NCBI GenBank assembly: GCA_945859605.1
Contig: OX243817.1
Location: forward strand, 31,694,670 to 31,758,669
DNA: 64,000 nucleotides
Reading direction: 5' to 3'
Source: Lumbricus rubellus
Lineage: Eukaryota > Annelida > Clitellata > Crassiclitellata > Lumbricidae
Positions within the stretch are counted from its first letter, which is position 1. Each line of letters begins with the position of its first letter. A program made the translations under genes and the position numbers. The notes beneath the pieces are model-generated. The model ran no database searches and was not told where the DNA came from. It saw only the letters and a program-made list of their open reading frames with translations. Of the stretch, positions 40,395 through 52,119 are shown piece by piece.

Positions 40395-41300
40395 CACACT
40401 TCCATTCCCAATATGGCGTCTTTTACAACATTCATGTACAGTCAAACACGAAAACCGAAGAATCACTCAACCCGCCATTCCCAATATGGCATCCTTTACA
40501 CATTTCTCATACAGACAAACCCAAAAACCGAAGAATCACTCAGCCTTCAATTCTCAATATGGCGACCTTTCCTCATTTCTTATACATACAAGCCCAAAAA
40601 CCGAAGAATCACTCAACCTTCCATTCCCAATATGGCGTCCTTTCTAACTTTCACACACGCTCAAACTCAAAAACCGAAGAATCACTCAACCTTCCATTCC
40701 CAATATGGCGACCTTTCCCCATTTCTTGTACGACCAAGTCCAAAAACCGAAGAATCACTCAGCCTTCCATTCCCAACATGGCGTCCTTTCTAACTTTCAC
40801 ACACGCTCAAACTCAAAAACCGAAGAATCACTCAACCTTACAGTCCCAATATGGCGACCTTTCCCCATTTCTTATACGACCAAGTCCAAAAACCAAAGAA
40901 TCACTCAAACTTCCATTCCCAATATGGTGACCATTCCAACTTTCACGTATGCTCACATTCAAAAACCGAAAAATCACTCGACCTTCCAGTCCCAATATGG
41001 CGACCTTTCCCCATTTCTTATACGACCAAGTCCAAAAACCAAAGAATCACTCAACCTTCCATTCCCAATATGGTGACCATTCCAACTTTAACGTATGCTC
41101 ACATTCAAAAACCGAAAAATCACTCGACCTTACATTCCCAATATCGGCACTTTACCAATTTTCCAGCATAATCAAACGCAAAAACCCAAGAAGAACTCAA
41201 CCTTCCTTTCCTCATATGGAAACTTCCCCAACTTTCACACTTAGGCAAACGCAAAAACCGAAGAAGTACTCAACGTTCCTTTCCCAATATTGTAACCTTT
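40395..41300. repeat. 73-bp tandem array with 146-bp dimer unit, left arm
   Basis: About 12 units share CCAATATGGCG, CAAAAACCGAAGAATCACTC and AACCTTCCATTCC. Alternate units differ (CCATTTCTTATACGACCAAG versus CTAACTTTCACACACGCTCA), giving a 146-bp dimer. Open frames of about 120 codons recur every 146 bp because the unit lacks stops; they are not considered genes. Confidence 0.93.
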
Positions 41301-41451
41301 AGCAATCATCTGCTCCCAAGGTGGCGCCAGCACAACCTTTCCTGTACAGACATGCTAAAATAAGGAACATACAGACAATTTTTCACACACGCTAAGTCCA
41401 AATAACACAAATACACACAACTTTCCAGTCGCAAGGTGGAACATCGGCATA

Positions 41452-41458
<7 letters not shown>

Positions 41459-41512
<54 letters not shown>
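41459..41512. repeat. (CA)n microsatellite, left arm
   Basis: About 54 bp of CA, shorter than the matching GT tract in the right arm (about 86-90 bp). Confidence 0.95.
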
Positions 41513-41516
<4 letters not shown>

Positions 41517-42118
41517 TCAAAGCCCATGGAAACTTTCGATCTTCTATCCCCAAGGAATTTCTTACGCATATAGGAACAGACAAGAAACTCATATATCTTT
41601 CCAACTCCAAAGATGGCGCACAAGCTGGCTTTCTTGTGCATGTAAGAGTACAAACCACAGAACTGTCACACATTTCTTTCAACAGGTGGCGCTTTTTCTT
41701 AAACCTTGACATAATACATATCAAATATACAAAATTCACAAGCATTTATTCAACAACACATACATTTTCAATATGCGTGCGAACGAGTGGAAGTGGCATA
41801 GGACGAGAGCAGAACGCGTAAAGCACATAGAGACATGAGCGCTACAATTTCTAACATACATGCATATACTTTGGGCGAATTTTCTAACTTAGGGTATCAA
41901 CTTTACATGCAACGGTGAAGAATGTAAGTTGTGTAAGGCAAACACAGCAGGTGTATGGTGACAAGGTGGTACGAATTCATCATTAGCAAGGTAAAATTAT
42001 AAATATGTTAGATGTGCGAGCGAGCAGAACTTGAACTTTTCAATGTAAGACACGAACTTTTGCCATTGCACGAAGCCAAACTTATAATTTACGAAGTATA
42101 AACACAGAAAATGTATGT

Positions 42119-42650
42119 AGAATGTGTTAAGTTGGAGAAATATGGAGTGGGCGAAGCGCATATTCTTAGATTTGTGGAAACAATGTCGTACATTATTTGC
42201 AACATGGTAACAATTTTCGTAAATTACGAACTTAGAGAGCGAAGAAATACAACTTAGCATTACAAACAGCAAATTGCAAGACTTTTAAGGGTTGAGAGTG
42301 TTCAGTTGGTGAAGTAAAGGGGTGGGGAGAGCGTTCCACTCTTAAGTTTGTGGAAAACAAGACTCTTCATTATTTGTGCCATGTCAGCAATTTTGATAAA
42401 TTACGAACTTAGAGAGCGGAGAAACACAACTTAGGGTTACAAGCAGCAAATTACAAGTCATTTTTAGAGTTGAGAGCATTAAGTTGGTGAAGGAAAGTGG
42501 TGAGGAGGGTGTGCCATTCTTAAGGTTTGGGCAAACAAAGGTGTTCAATATATGTAACATGTCATCAATTTTGACAAAATACGAAAATATTGTACGAAGA
42601 AACACGAATTAGGGTTACAAGTGGCAACTTGCAAGACGTTTAGGGTTAGC
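42119..42650. repeat. About 179-bp tandem repeat, 3 copies, left arm
   Basis: Copies share GTTAAGTTGG.GAA, TTCTTAGATTTGTGGAAACA-like, TTACGAACTTAGAGAGCG and ACTTAGGGTTACAAGCAGCA words. The copies are clearly diverged from each other although the two palindrome arms are nearly identical. Confidence 0.85.
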
Positions 42651-42746
42651 AGGCGTGCACAACTTAGCAGAAATCTACATTCGTCAACTCAGAAAACGCT
42701 AAGTCCGAAATTTTCACCGGTCAAAATCACCCGGCAGCACCTTCGT

Positions 42747-42776
42747 GCGGCGCGGCGGCGGCGGCGGCGGCGGCGG
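42747..42776. repeat. (GGC)n run near the palindrome centre
   Basis: GC-rich GGC units next to the centre. The right-arm copy is two units shorter. Confidence 0.9.
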
Positions 42777-42827
42777 GCGCCCCGTACCTCACGGACGGCC
42801 ACGGACCCAGCGGTGTGGCGACGACGA

Positions 42828-42981
42828 GGCCCGCTTTCCCAATCGATCCTGCTTTGGCTCGTATGAAGTTAAAGGCTCATGCGTATTGCGGGTGAAGGAA
42901 ATTTTTGAAAGTGCTGTGTCGGAGCGTAGTCGACTTTAACTTCTACGAGTCAAAGCCTGATCTAATTGGGAAATCGTGCCA
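42828..42981. repeat. Palindrome centre with a diverged inverted repeat
   Basis: Arm identity drops sharply here. GCTTTGGCTCGTATGAAGTT (42851) pairs imperfectly with AACTTCTACGAGTCAAAGC (to 42955), leaving a unique spacer of about 58 bp at 42875-42932. Confidence 0.85.
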
Positions 42982-43164
42982 CGTCGTCGCCACACCGCTG
43001 GGTCCGTGGCCGTCCGTGAGGTACGGGGCGCCCGCCGCCGCCGCCGCCGCGCCGCACGAAGGTGCTGCCGGGTGATTTTGACCGGTGAAAATTTCGGACT
43101 TAGCGTTTTCTGAGTTGACGAATGTAGATTTCTGCTAAGTTGTGCACGCCTGCTAACCCTAAAC

Positions 43165-43715
43165 GTCTTGCAAGTTGCCACTTGTAACCCTAATTCGTGT
43201 TTCTTCGTACAATATTTTCGTATTTTGTCAAAATTGATGACATGTTACATATATTGAACACCTTTGTTTGCCCAAACCTTAAGAATGGCACACCCTCCTC
43301 ACCACTTTACTTCACCAACTTAATGCTCTCAACTCTAAAAATGACTTGTAATTTGCTGCTTGTAACCCTAAGTTGTGTTTCTCCGCTCTCTAAGTTCGTA
43401 ATTTATCAAAATTGCTGACATGGCACAAATAATGAAGAGTCTTGTTTTCCACAAACTTAAGAGTGGAACGCTCTCCCCACCCCTTTACTTCACCAACTGA
43501 ACACTCTCAACCCTTAAAAGTCTTGCAATTTGCTGTTTGTAATGCTAAGTTGTATTTCTTCGCTCTCTAAGTTCGTAATTTACGAAAATTGTTACCATGT
43601 TGCAAATAATGTACGACATTGTTTCCACAAATCTAAGAATATGCGCTTCGCCCACTCCATATTTCTCCAACTTAACACATTCTACATACATTTTCTGTGT
43701 TTATACTTCGTAAAT
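43165..43715. repeat. About 179-bp tandem repeat, right arm copy
   Basis: The mirror image of 42119-42650, with one substitution seen (near 43311 against 42489). Confidence 0.85.
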
Positions 43716-44285
43716 TATAAGTTTGGCTTCGTGCAATGGCAAAAGTTCGTGTCTTACATTGAAAAGTTCAAGTTCTGCTCGCTCGCACATCTAACATATT
43801 TATAATTTTACCTTGCTAATGATGAATTCGTACCACCTTGTCACCATACACCTGCTGTGTTTGCCTTACACAACTTACATTCTTCACCGTTGCATGTAAA
43901 GTTGATACCCTAAGTTAGAAAATTCGCCCAAAGTATATGCATGTATGTTAGAAATTGTAGCGCTCATGTCTCTATGTGCTTTACGCGTTCTGCTCTCGTC
44001 CTATGCCACTTCCACTCGTTCGCACGCATATTGAAAATGTATGTGTTGTTGAATAAATGCTTGTGAATTTTGTATATTTGATATGTATTATGTCAAGGTT
44101 TAAGAAAAAGCGCCACCTGTTGAAAGAAATGTGTGACAGTTCTGTGGTTTGTACTCTTACATGCACAAGAAAGCCAGCTTGTGCGCCATCTTTGGAGTTG
44201 GAAAGATATATGAGTTTCTTGTCTGTTCCTATATGCGTAAGAAATTCCTTGGGGATAGAAGATCGAAAGTTTCCATGGGCTTTGA

Positions 44286-44289
<4 letters not shown>

Positions 44290-44378
<89 letters not shown>
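44290..44378. repeat. (GT)n microsatellite, right arm
   Basis: About 88 bp of GT, the longer partner of the CA run at 41459-41512. Confidence 0.95.
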
Positions 44379-44382
<4 letters not shown>

Positions 44383-44533
44383 TATGCCGATGTTCCACCT
44401 TGCGACTGGAAAGTTGTGTGTATTTGTGTTATTTGGACTTAGCGTGTGTGAAAAATTGTCTGTATGTTCCTTATTTTAGCATGTCTGTACAGGAAAGGTT
44501 GTGCTGGCGCCACCTTGGGAGCAGATGATTGCT

Positions 44534-45439
44534 AAAGGTTACAATATTGGGAAAGGAACGTTGAGTACTTCTTCGGTTTTTGCGTTTGCCTAAGTGTGAA
44601 AGTTGGGGAAGTTTCCATATGAGGAAAGGAAGGTTGAGTTCTTCTTGGGTTTTTGCGTTTGATTATGCTGGAAAATTGGTAAAGTGCCGATATTGGGAAT
44701 GTAAGGTCGAGTGATTTTTCGGTTTTTGAATGTGAGCATACGTTAAAGTTGGAATGGTCACCATATTGGGAATGGAAGGTTGAGTGATTCTTTGGTTTTT
44801 GGACTTGGTCGTATAAGAAATGGGGAAAGGTCGCCATATTGGGACTGGAAGGTCGAGTGATTTTTCGGTTTTTGAATGTGAGCATACGTGAAAGTTGGAA
44901 TGGTCACCATATTGGGAATGGAAGTTTGAGTGATTCTTTGGTTTTTGGACTTGGTCGTATAAGAAATGGGGAAAGGTCGCCATATTGGGACTGTAAGGTT
45001 GAGTGATTCTTCGGTTTTTGAGTTTGAGCGTGTGTGAAAGTTAGAAAGGACGCCATGTTGGGAATGGAAGGCTGAGTGATTCTTCGGTTTTTGGACTTGG
45101 TCGTACAAGAAATGGGGAAAGGTCGCCATATTGGGAATGGAAGGTTGAGTGATTCTTCGGTTTTTGAGTTTGAGCGTGTGTGAAAGTTAGAAAGGACGCC
45201 ATATTGGGAATGGAAGGTTGAGTGATTCTTCGGTTTTTGGGCTTGTATGTATAAGAAATGAGGAAAGGTCGCCATATTGAGAATTGAAGGCTGAGTGATT
45301 CTTCGGTTTTTGGGTTTGTCTGTATGAGAAATGTGTAAAGGATGCCATATTGGGAATGGCGGGTTGAGTGATTCTTCGGTTTTCGTGTTTGACTGTACAT
45401 GAATGTTGTAAAAGACGCCATATTGGGAATGGAAGTGTG
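44534..45439. repeat. 73-bp tandem array, right arm copy
   Basis: The mirror image of 40395-41300, unit for unit. Confidence 0.93.
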
Positions 45440-46751
45440 AGTGAGTTTGTATTATTTGGTCTTAGCTGCACAAGAAAGGATGTCTGTGACTATGTTTGTA
45501 ATGCCCTGTTGGAAGTTCATACTGTGTTTGGACTTATATGAATACGAAAAGATGAGGAAAATTGTTGGTGGCTACTATATTTTTGAATAATTTTGTAGGA
45601 AATAATGAATATATGTTACACTTTTGGTTAATTTAAATGTATAAATGCCTGATTTATGAGTATTTTTGAATAAAATGGTGAATAATTGATATATTTGTAA
45701 GATATGCACAGAAATTCTCGCCTTCTCATTCGCTCGTCGCTATGATTTGCCGCTTTCTGATTGGTCAGTTCTTAGTCGTATAAGATAAATTTGTGCGCAG
45801 AGGCTTGAAATGGTGAGTTGGAGGTGAGGTGGAATGTTATAGAGTGGGAGAGAGGCCGCCCCTAGGGGTTCTCGACTTCTTATTGGTCGGTTTCTAGGTT
45901 TCTCGCTTCTTGGTTGGTTAGTGCTTAGGCGTAAAATGTATAATTTTGGATGGGAAGGGTGGAATGGAGGGCGAGGCTGAAGGCTGTGGGGGGAGAGAGA
46001 TGTCATACTTAGGGTTTCTCGCTTACCGACTGGCCCGTTGCTAGGGTTCGCAGCTTCCTGTTTAGTAGATTCTTATACATATAATGCAAATTTGCCTGTG
46101 TGGAGGGTTGGGTTGGTTGGCTGGTGGGCGAGGTTAGATGGGTAAAACAGTGTAGAAAAATGGTAAACACCTGAATGATTTGTAACGACCATATCTACTC
46201 TACTTATGAAATACATTTAGAATTTTCGAATACAATTCAGTTCTTCAATGTCAGCACACATTTGGACACTAAAGAAAGAAAGAAGTAGCAGACCTATGGG
46301 TTCATTTTCAAAGTTAATGATTGGTATAAGAGATGAGCGAAAGAATAAGATAATGAAAGAAACGGCATGCTCCTATTATACCTTGCAATGAAATTAATTC
46401 AGAAATTGTTGCGTGGTCTTTGATATGAAAGAGAGAAGTTTTAGATGCAAATGCGAATATTCGTAGAGGAATGCTGTCTGTGATAAAAGCTTTGTGTGTT
46501 GTTGTTCAAGTGACGCATACACAGATGTGTGCGATCAAAGGTTGTGTGTTCAAACAGTCGTCTTTGCATTAAGCGATTGATGAGTTCAATAGGCCACTCG
46601 ACCAGTGCCCGGCGCGGGACGGAAGATCGTTATGTTTGACAGATGTTTGTTGTTATGTGTTTGACTGACTCGTCTGTCGGCCTCTTCTTTGATCCGTGCG
46701 ACATCCTATCGTGTGTAATTATTTTGACGTGCGCCGTATACAATACAAGTA

Positions 46752-46783
46752 AGACAGACAGACAGACAGACAGACAGACAGGA
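46752..46783. repeat. (GACA)n microsatellite, right arm
   Basis: The mirror of the TGTC run at 39051-39082. Confidence 0.95.
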
Positions 46784-47314
46784 ATGTTGGTTTGCCTGTA
46801 AGGGAGACGCAGTCATAATAAAAGTTCAAAGAAATGTTATTCATTATGATCAAAGGCCGTAAATGAAAACAATAATTATGGGTTTGCTATTACCTTATTT
46901 CCTAGACCGGGCAGTTTTCCTGAAGACCTTTTCCAGACCAGTAATACTTTATTAGTATAATAATATATGGTTAGGCATTAGCATTTCCCAGCGCCGCTAC
47001 CGATGATGCATTATCGATGACGCAATACCGATGGCGCGCGGGACCCTGTACCGCTGCTAGTTAGGGTTAATTAATTACTATTACTAATATAATTACCTAA
47101 TTACTATACTAATTACTATACTAATTACTATACTAATTACTAATTGATGCAATTATTATAATTAATATGACCTAATTACTATAATAGGCTAATTAATTAC
47201 CTTAACTAATTACCTTAACTAATTATTAATAATACTTAACTAATTACTAATTGATTACTAGTTAGTAATAATACTTAACTGATTCAGAACCAGTACTTCT
47301 ATACTACTTACATG

Positions 47315-48071
47315 TACAATGTACATGTAGTAGTTAGAGACGCAACAGTATTTAACCCATTGTAACACCGGCCAAGGTAGACATACACACGTACACATAT
47401 AAGCAGCTTACAACACATGCATACATATATACATACTTCCTTCTGAGGCACAGGAAGCCTTTGAACCATGCAAGCGCAGCATGCGTATTGCACAGCATTG
47501 CACATTGAATACGTGTGTCACGTGACAGATTCTGACTACATGTATCTAAGCATTCATTTTATGAAGCTATTGTATACGACCTATAATGTTGTCGGCATCT
47601 CATAAACTTCGCTCACTAATTATGAAGCATTCATTCGTGTAGGCTGTAGCTGAGCAATATAATGAGCGGGGTGCTTTGCTGAGGTGCATATACTCATTAT
47701 TCATCCCTAGGGATCGAGACATGAACCCCTGCCATCCATATATACATGTATACAAGGTCTGTGTATTCTCTTATATATATATATATATATAATATATATA
47801 TATATAGTAAGTCAGTGGCTGCCGTGTCTCGCAACGGGAACACGGATATAATAGCTCAGCTTGCGTTTGACAGATGTACGTGTAAATATTTTTATACAGG
47901 TTGTAATACATTCTAAAGTATATTGCGCAAGTAGTTTTTGTCCGCTGTGCTATACTTGTGCGATGTATTATAGCGTATGTGTAGGTGTGTGTTTGTCAGT
48001 TCACGTTATTATACATGTCTGTCCATCAGCTCTGTGTGTGTGTGAGATATACATGTTTTTCTCTCTCTCTT

Positions 48072-48126
<55 letters not shown>

Positions 48127-48334
48127 TCGATGTGGGTGTGTGGGTTTGGGGATGTGGAAGTGTGTGAGTGTTTGTTTGGGTGTATGTTTGGGTGTGTGCC
48201 TTCAATCTTTTCTGTTACTGACTCTTTGCTCACCATAACTTGCTGAAACCATGGGGTGCTCGCATTACCCGGAAGATGCCTTATAATTTTCATTACAATA
48301 TAATTATGTATTGTATTATATATATATATATAAA
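47315..48334. other. Intergenic with AT microsatellites
   Basis: AT runs occur at about 47773-47808 and 48072-48112, the latter flanked by CTCT and GAGA so that it forms a long hairpin. No gene is recognised. Confidence 0.6.
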
Positions 48335-49294
48335 TACACTGTGCCCCATAAAAAAACACACCAAATTGTTTTGCAAATATCTCTAATACCTGATGACATA
48401 TCAAGCTAAAATTTTCCAAATATTTAGAGAAGTGGACCGAGAAAATGATTCCAACATTTCATGAAATAATGTTGAGCGGATAAAAAGATATATTTCTGTC
48501 AGATTCGATAAACTGTTTCCCTATTATCTCCAATGCCTGATGATTAATCATTCTAAAATTTTCCAGATATGTAGAGAATTGAACTAACAATATGACCCCA
48601 ACAGTATGGTTTGATAATTTAATTAAATAAGATGCTCAAAATGTCCCCCTCCTGCTTGCACGCAAGCCTGAGGGCGCTGGCGCCATTGCAATGGCAACAG
48701 CAACGTCGATTATCCTCTGGTTCAGGCCATCCCGCACTTCCAACAAGCGTTGCTTCAGATCGTTTATATCATGGATTGTTGTCTGGTAGGCTCGATCTTG
48801 CATCACGCTCCACATTTTATAGTCGACAGGATTCAAATCTGGACTGTTCGGAGGCCATAATGTGGGAGAAATGAAGTCTACACAATAACGGACTTGCTTA
48901 AAACTGAAATTTCGGGTGATGAAGTTGAAATATCCATATCTTTCTATCCCTTCACATTTATGACATGAAATTTTGGAATCCTATTCTTGGTTCAATTCCC
49001 TAAATATATGAAAAAAGTTTTTATGATTACTCATCAGACATCAGAGATGTAAAAAAAATTGTTTGGCTTACTTTTTATTGAATCTGACAGAAAATTGCTT
49101 GTAAACTGCAATTTCGGTATATGAAGTTTAAATATTCATATCTTTTTATCCGTTCAACTTTATTTCATAAAATTTTGGAATCATATTCTTGGTCCACTTC
49201 TCTAAATATTTGGAAAGTTTTGGCTTGATATGTCATCAGGTATTAGAGATATTTGCAAAACAATTTGGTGTGTATTTTTATGGGGCACAGTGTA
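48335..49294 (-). mobile_element. Tc1/mariner-type element with doubled inverted ends (element 48337-49292, TA TSD)
   Basis: The ends CACTGTGCCCCATAAA and TATGGGGCACAGTG are inverted repeats flanked by TA at 48335-48336 and 49293-49294. The inverted arms extend more than 150 bp. A second, more diverged inverted pair lies inside (about 48495-48610 with 48910-49100). Between them is a transposase remnant on the minus strand. Confidence 0.9.
48636..48895 (-). pseudogene. mariner-like transposase C-terminal remnant
   Basis: The minus strand reads LWPPNSPDLNPVDYKMWSVM and RAYQTTIHDINDLKQRLLEV. PPNSPDLNPVDY is the block carrying the last catalytic acidic residue of the IS630/Tc1/mariner DDE/D domain. 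The rest of the transposase is deleted. Confidence 0.85.
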
Positions 49295-50105
49295 TAATAG
49301 CCTATATGTTAAGAAAATTAGTGATGCGCACAAGGTCACAGAAAAATGTGACTCTGGTAATGATAAATTACCTTTTAAAAAATCGAAATATTATGGATCT
49401 AAAATGTCTTGCAGGTAGGCCTAGTCTACACCCGATCGTTGTGATGTCAATAGTATGATCTTGCCGCGAGAAGCGCTTTATAAAAAAGGGTCAGATACTA
49501 ATACAATACAATACGATACAATACAATACCAGACATATTTGTGAGTAGTCTGTGATGTACGATACCTGTCTGCAGTTTTCAGTAGTCTGCACTTTGGTTT
49601 GTCCGTCCATTTGCTGAATGTAGATGATACGAAGTTGAGGGAAATTCAGCAATTCCGGCTGTGTCTGGTTTAGTCCGGTATATGCATTTAGCAGAACGTC
49701 CACTGTGTTCTATCTACAGGGTGGACCAAAAAAATTCATACGTTTAGCCGAAATATAAAGCTAGCAAAAAAAACTTAGGTTATTACTTTTTAGTGCCCGC
49801 TCTGTATACAGTGTCTACTGAGCCATAGAGCAGGAGCAAATTGTTTAACGATCTGTTGATTACTTGTTTTGTTTAAGTGAGTACAGAGGAAATACGTTGA
49901 ATTTCAAAACGGAATAACACTGAGTCATTGCATGCATTTGATAGGACCTAGGTAGCGCATTATTGTTTCGACCGAGTCAGATTCTACATACGGACCTAAT
50001 AGCTTTATTGAATCGCCTGTACCTTCTCCTGTATTCTGATATGGCTCAACCGCGCAGTAAATTATATGTAGGCATAAGCAATTGTCATGGCGTCCTTTGA
50101 AGATT
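49295..50105. other. Intergenic with a CAATA pentanucleotide tract (about 49502-49535)
   Basis: The pentamer tract ends in CCAGAC, as does the tract beside the SINE at 50268. Otherwise nothing is recognised. Confidence 0.5.
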
Positions 50106-50372
50106 TCTGCTCAGACACTGAATCGGAATTTCACGCCGACGCGGATGAGCAACTGCGAGTGAAGGACTTGCTTAGGGTCGTAATCGTAAACCCGAAATCG
50201 TAATCGTAAACTCGAAATTTCTAAAGCGCTACTAAAAAGCCAAGCGCGAAGCACCAGCTTATTCACAATACAATGCAATACCAGACGCGGCGGCTTGGGG
50301 TGGATTTGAACCCGCAGCCTTACGGCTCCAGGGCAACGAACATACACCTACACTACCGCGCTCAACTACTTG
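50106..50372 (-). repeat. tRNA-derived SINE, minus orientation
   Basis: The complement carries a B box (GGGTTCAAATCC, 50302-50313) and an A-box-like TAGTGTAGGTG. The body includes GCAGTTGCTCATCC-type and CTTAGGGTCG words and a CAATA pentamer tract. Confidence 0.7.
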
Positions 50373-50654
50373 ATTTTTTTAATTATAAACTGCTTGATTT
50401 TGAGATGTCCACCAATTATTGTTGAAATTGTTTCTAGCAATCGACGAAGTTCCTCTATTGTTAGTCTCTGTCAGTCACACACTATGGGCCTACTTCAGAT
50501 TGTAAGCCCGGTTCACAAAGACATTAAACCTGTCGTACTGTGACCGGTATGTCTTTTCTGCCACTTTAGACGAAACCGGGTTCGGTCTAGTGTAAATTTC
50601 CAGTAAAAACTGATGAGTTTTTGTCTGTGCTCAGTGTGTTGCTGCTTGTCCTTT

Positions 50655-50966
50655 TGCATTCACATCCGTCCGTCCGTCCGTCCTGCCGCCTATTTGCTTG
50701 TTTGTCCATCATCTGTGTGCGTGTGTCTTTAAATTGTTCTGTTTTTGACTGCTTGTCCACCATTGGTTGTCTGTCTCTCAGTGTCTCTGTCTGTCTCTGC
50801 CTCCGCCTCTGCCTCTGCTTCTGCCTCTGCCTCTGCCTCTGTGTATCCATTACTCAGGCTCTGTCTCGGTCTCTCTCGCTCTCGCTTTCTCTGCCTGTCT
50901 GTCTGTCTGTATGTATGTATGTCTGTCTGTCTGTCTGTCTCCATTCCTCGCTCTCTCGCTTTCTCT

Positions 50967-51040
<74 letters not shown>
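50655..51040. repeat. CCGT/CTGT/CTCT microsatellite cluster
   Basis: Successive CCGT, CTCTGC, CTGT, ATGT and CT tracts. Overlapping open frames here are repeat artefacts. Confidence 0.92.
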
Positions 51041-51041
<1 letters not shown>

Positions 51042-51475
51042 AATCGTGGCTTGTCTTTGTTGCTTTATCCATTAGTTATTAGGCCTAACTCAAAACGATC
51101 GCGTTAATTCTAGGTCTGCCATCGACCTTGTTATTCTTACACAATGATAAACAAACATGTGTTTATTACAAACTGAACCAAAACGCGTTATGCGATATAT
51201 AGGCTATTCGAAGAATTGCTGCGTTATCAATAATATTACTCATCTCTGCCGACTGCCGGTCTTGCTGGCCATGGAGATCTTCTTCCGCTTTCAAGAACCA
51301 CTGTCGAAACACTGTATGGGGTCGAAATGAACACCTGCCTCACATTCCAATACCATATTGTCATCAAGTGTTGCAATTCCTGTTTATGCAACACAATACA
51401 ACTGAAATTTGATATCGCCCCCTCCGTACAAAGCTCAGAATTGCACACACGCCTCTATGGCGCAACTGCAATTAT
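51041..51475. other. Intergenic, no feature recognised
   Basis: No coding or repeat signal that I can support. Confidence 0.45.
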
Positions 51476-51620
51476 AGGCTATTGCAGGGCAATTGTGAGT
51501 GAAGAACGTTTGCTCAAGGTCCCTATACACAGTAACCGCCTCGGACGGGGATCGAACCCGTACTCGCCGCTTTACAGGCCGACCGCTATAACCAATCTGC
51601 CACCGTGCCTCACAGCACCA
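51476..51620 (-). repeat. tRNA-derived SINE head, minus orientation
   Basis: On the minus strand: GTGAGGCACGGTGGCAGATT, an A-box-like TTGGTTATAGCGG, and a B box GGGTTCGATCCCC (51549-51561), then CTTGAGCAAACG and CTCACAATTG as in the SINE at 56.6 kb. Confidence 0.75.
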
Positions 51621-52087
51621 AGACTACGCGTCGCATGTGGCCTGCATGCTCTTACAAAACCTTATGCTATTAGGCCTATTATCTTATCTGCTCATGCTTT
51701 GATTGGAATAACACTGTGTTTGCAAGCATATCGATTCTCCATTGTGACAAGTCTTCGTTTCAACGTTTGCTGCCTTGTTTACTTAGGCTATATTAAATAT
51801 TAAGGAGCTGTTGCAATGTAGGCCTACTCTGGTGTAAAGATATCGGATCATCAGTTAAGCAGCAAGTCGTTGATTAGTCATTCAGCACGGAAAATATAAT
51901 TATGCGCTAAAATTATTTATAGGTGTATTCGAGGTGTCGCGTCCAATTCGGGTTCCGAAGGGCGTCCACATTTAATTTGTTGGCAAGGAGAATGTTTAAG
52001 CTTACACATAAGCCTATTAGGCCTATACATAGGCCTATAATGTATATATATATACGTTATATATAATTATATGAATTTAGATCTGTT

Positions 52088-52119
<32 letters not shown>

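Larger units (their letters stand above)
38526..47308. mobile_element. 8.8-kb palindromic element, arms about 4.3 kb, flanked by TACATG
   Basis: The left arm (38526 to about 42827) and right arm (about 42982-47308) are reverse complements with almost no differences. Paired positions sum to 85834 from the outer ends to the CA repeat, so there is no net indel over about 2.9 kb. Differences seen are CA-repeat length, GGC-repeat length and rare substitutions. The 6-bp TACATG lies at 38520-38525 and 47309-47314, and the ends read AGTAGTATAG...CTATACTACT. A 6-bp duplication and AG termini would fit a Polinton/Maverick-type end, but no Polinton gene is present. Confidence 0.8.

Noticed and set aside
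42621..43181. A small Arg-rich gene at the palindrome centre
   Set aside because: The Arg run comes from a GGC repeat, the arms mirror it on both strands and nothing resembles a known protein.
40363..45471. Overlapping open frames of about 120 codons in the 73-bp arrays of the palindrome
   Set aside because: Frames recur every 146 bp by repetition of a stop-free unit, with no start context, domain or codon bias. They are mirrored only because the DNA is palindromic.
38526..47308. Two allelic haplotypes joined head to head as the sole explanation
   Set aside because: Near-zero divergence outside SSRs is lower than expected between alleles of a highly polymorphic marine invertebrate, and the flanking 6-bp repeat fits an insertion; a read artefact is still not excluded.
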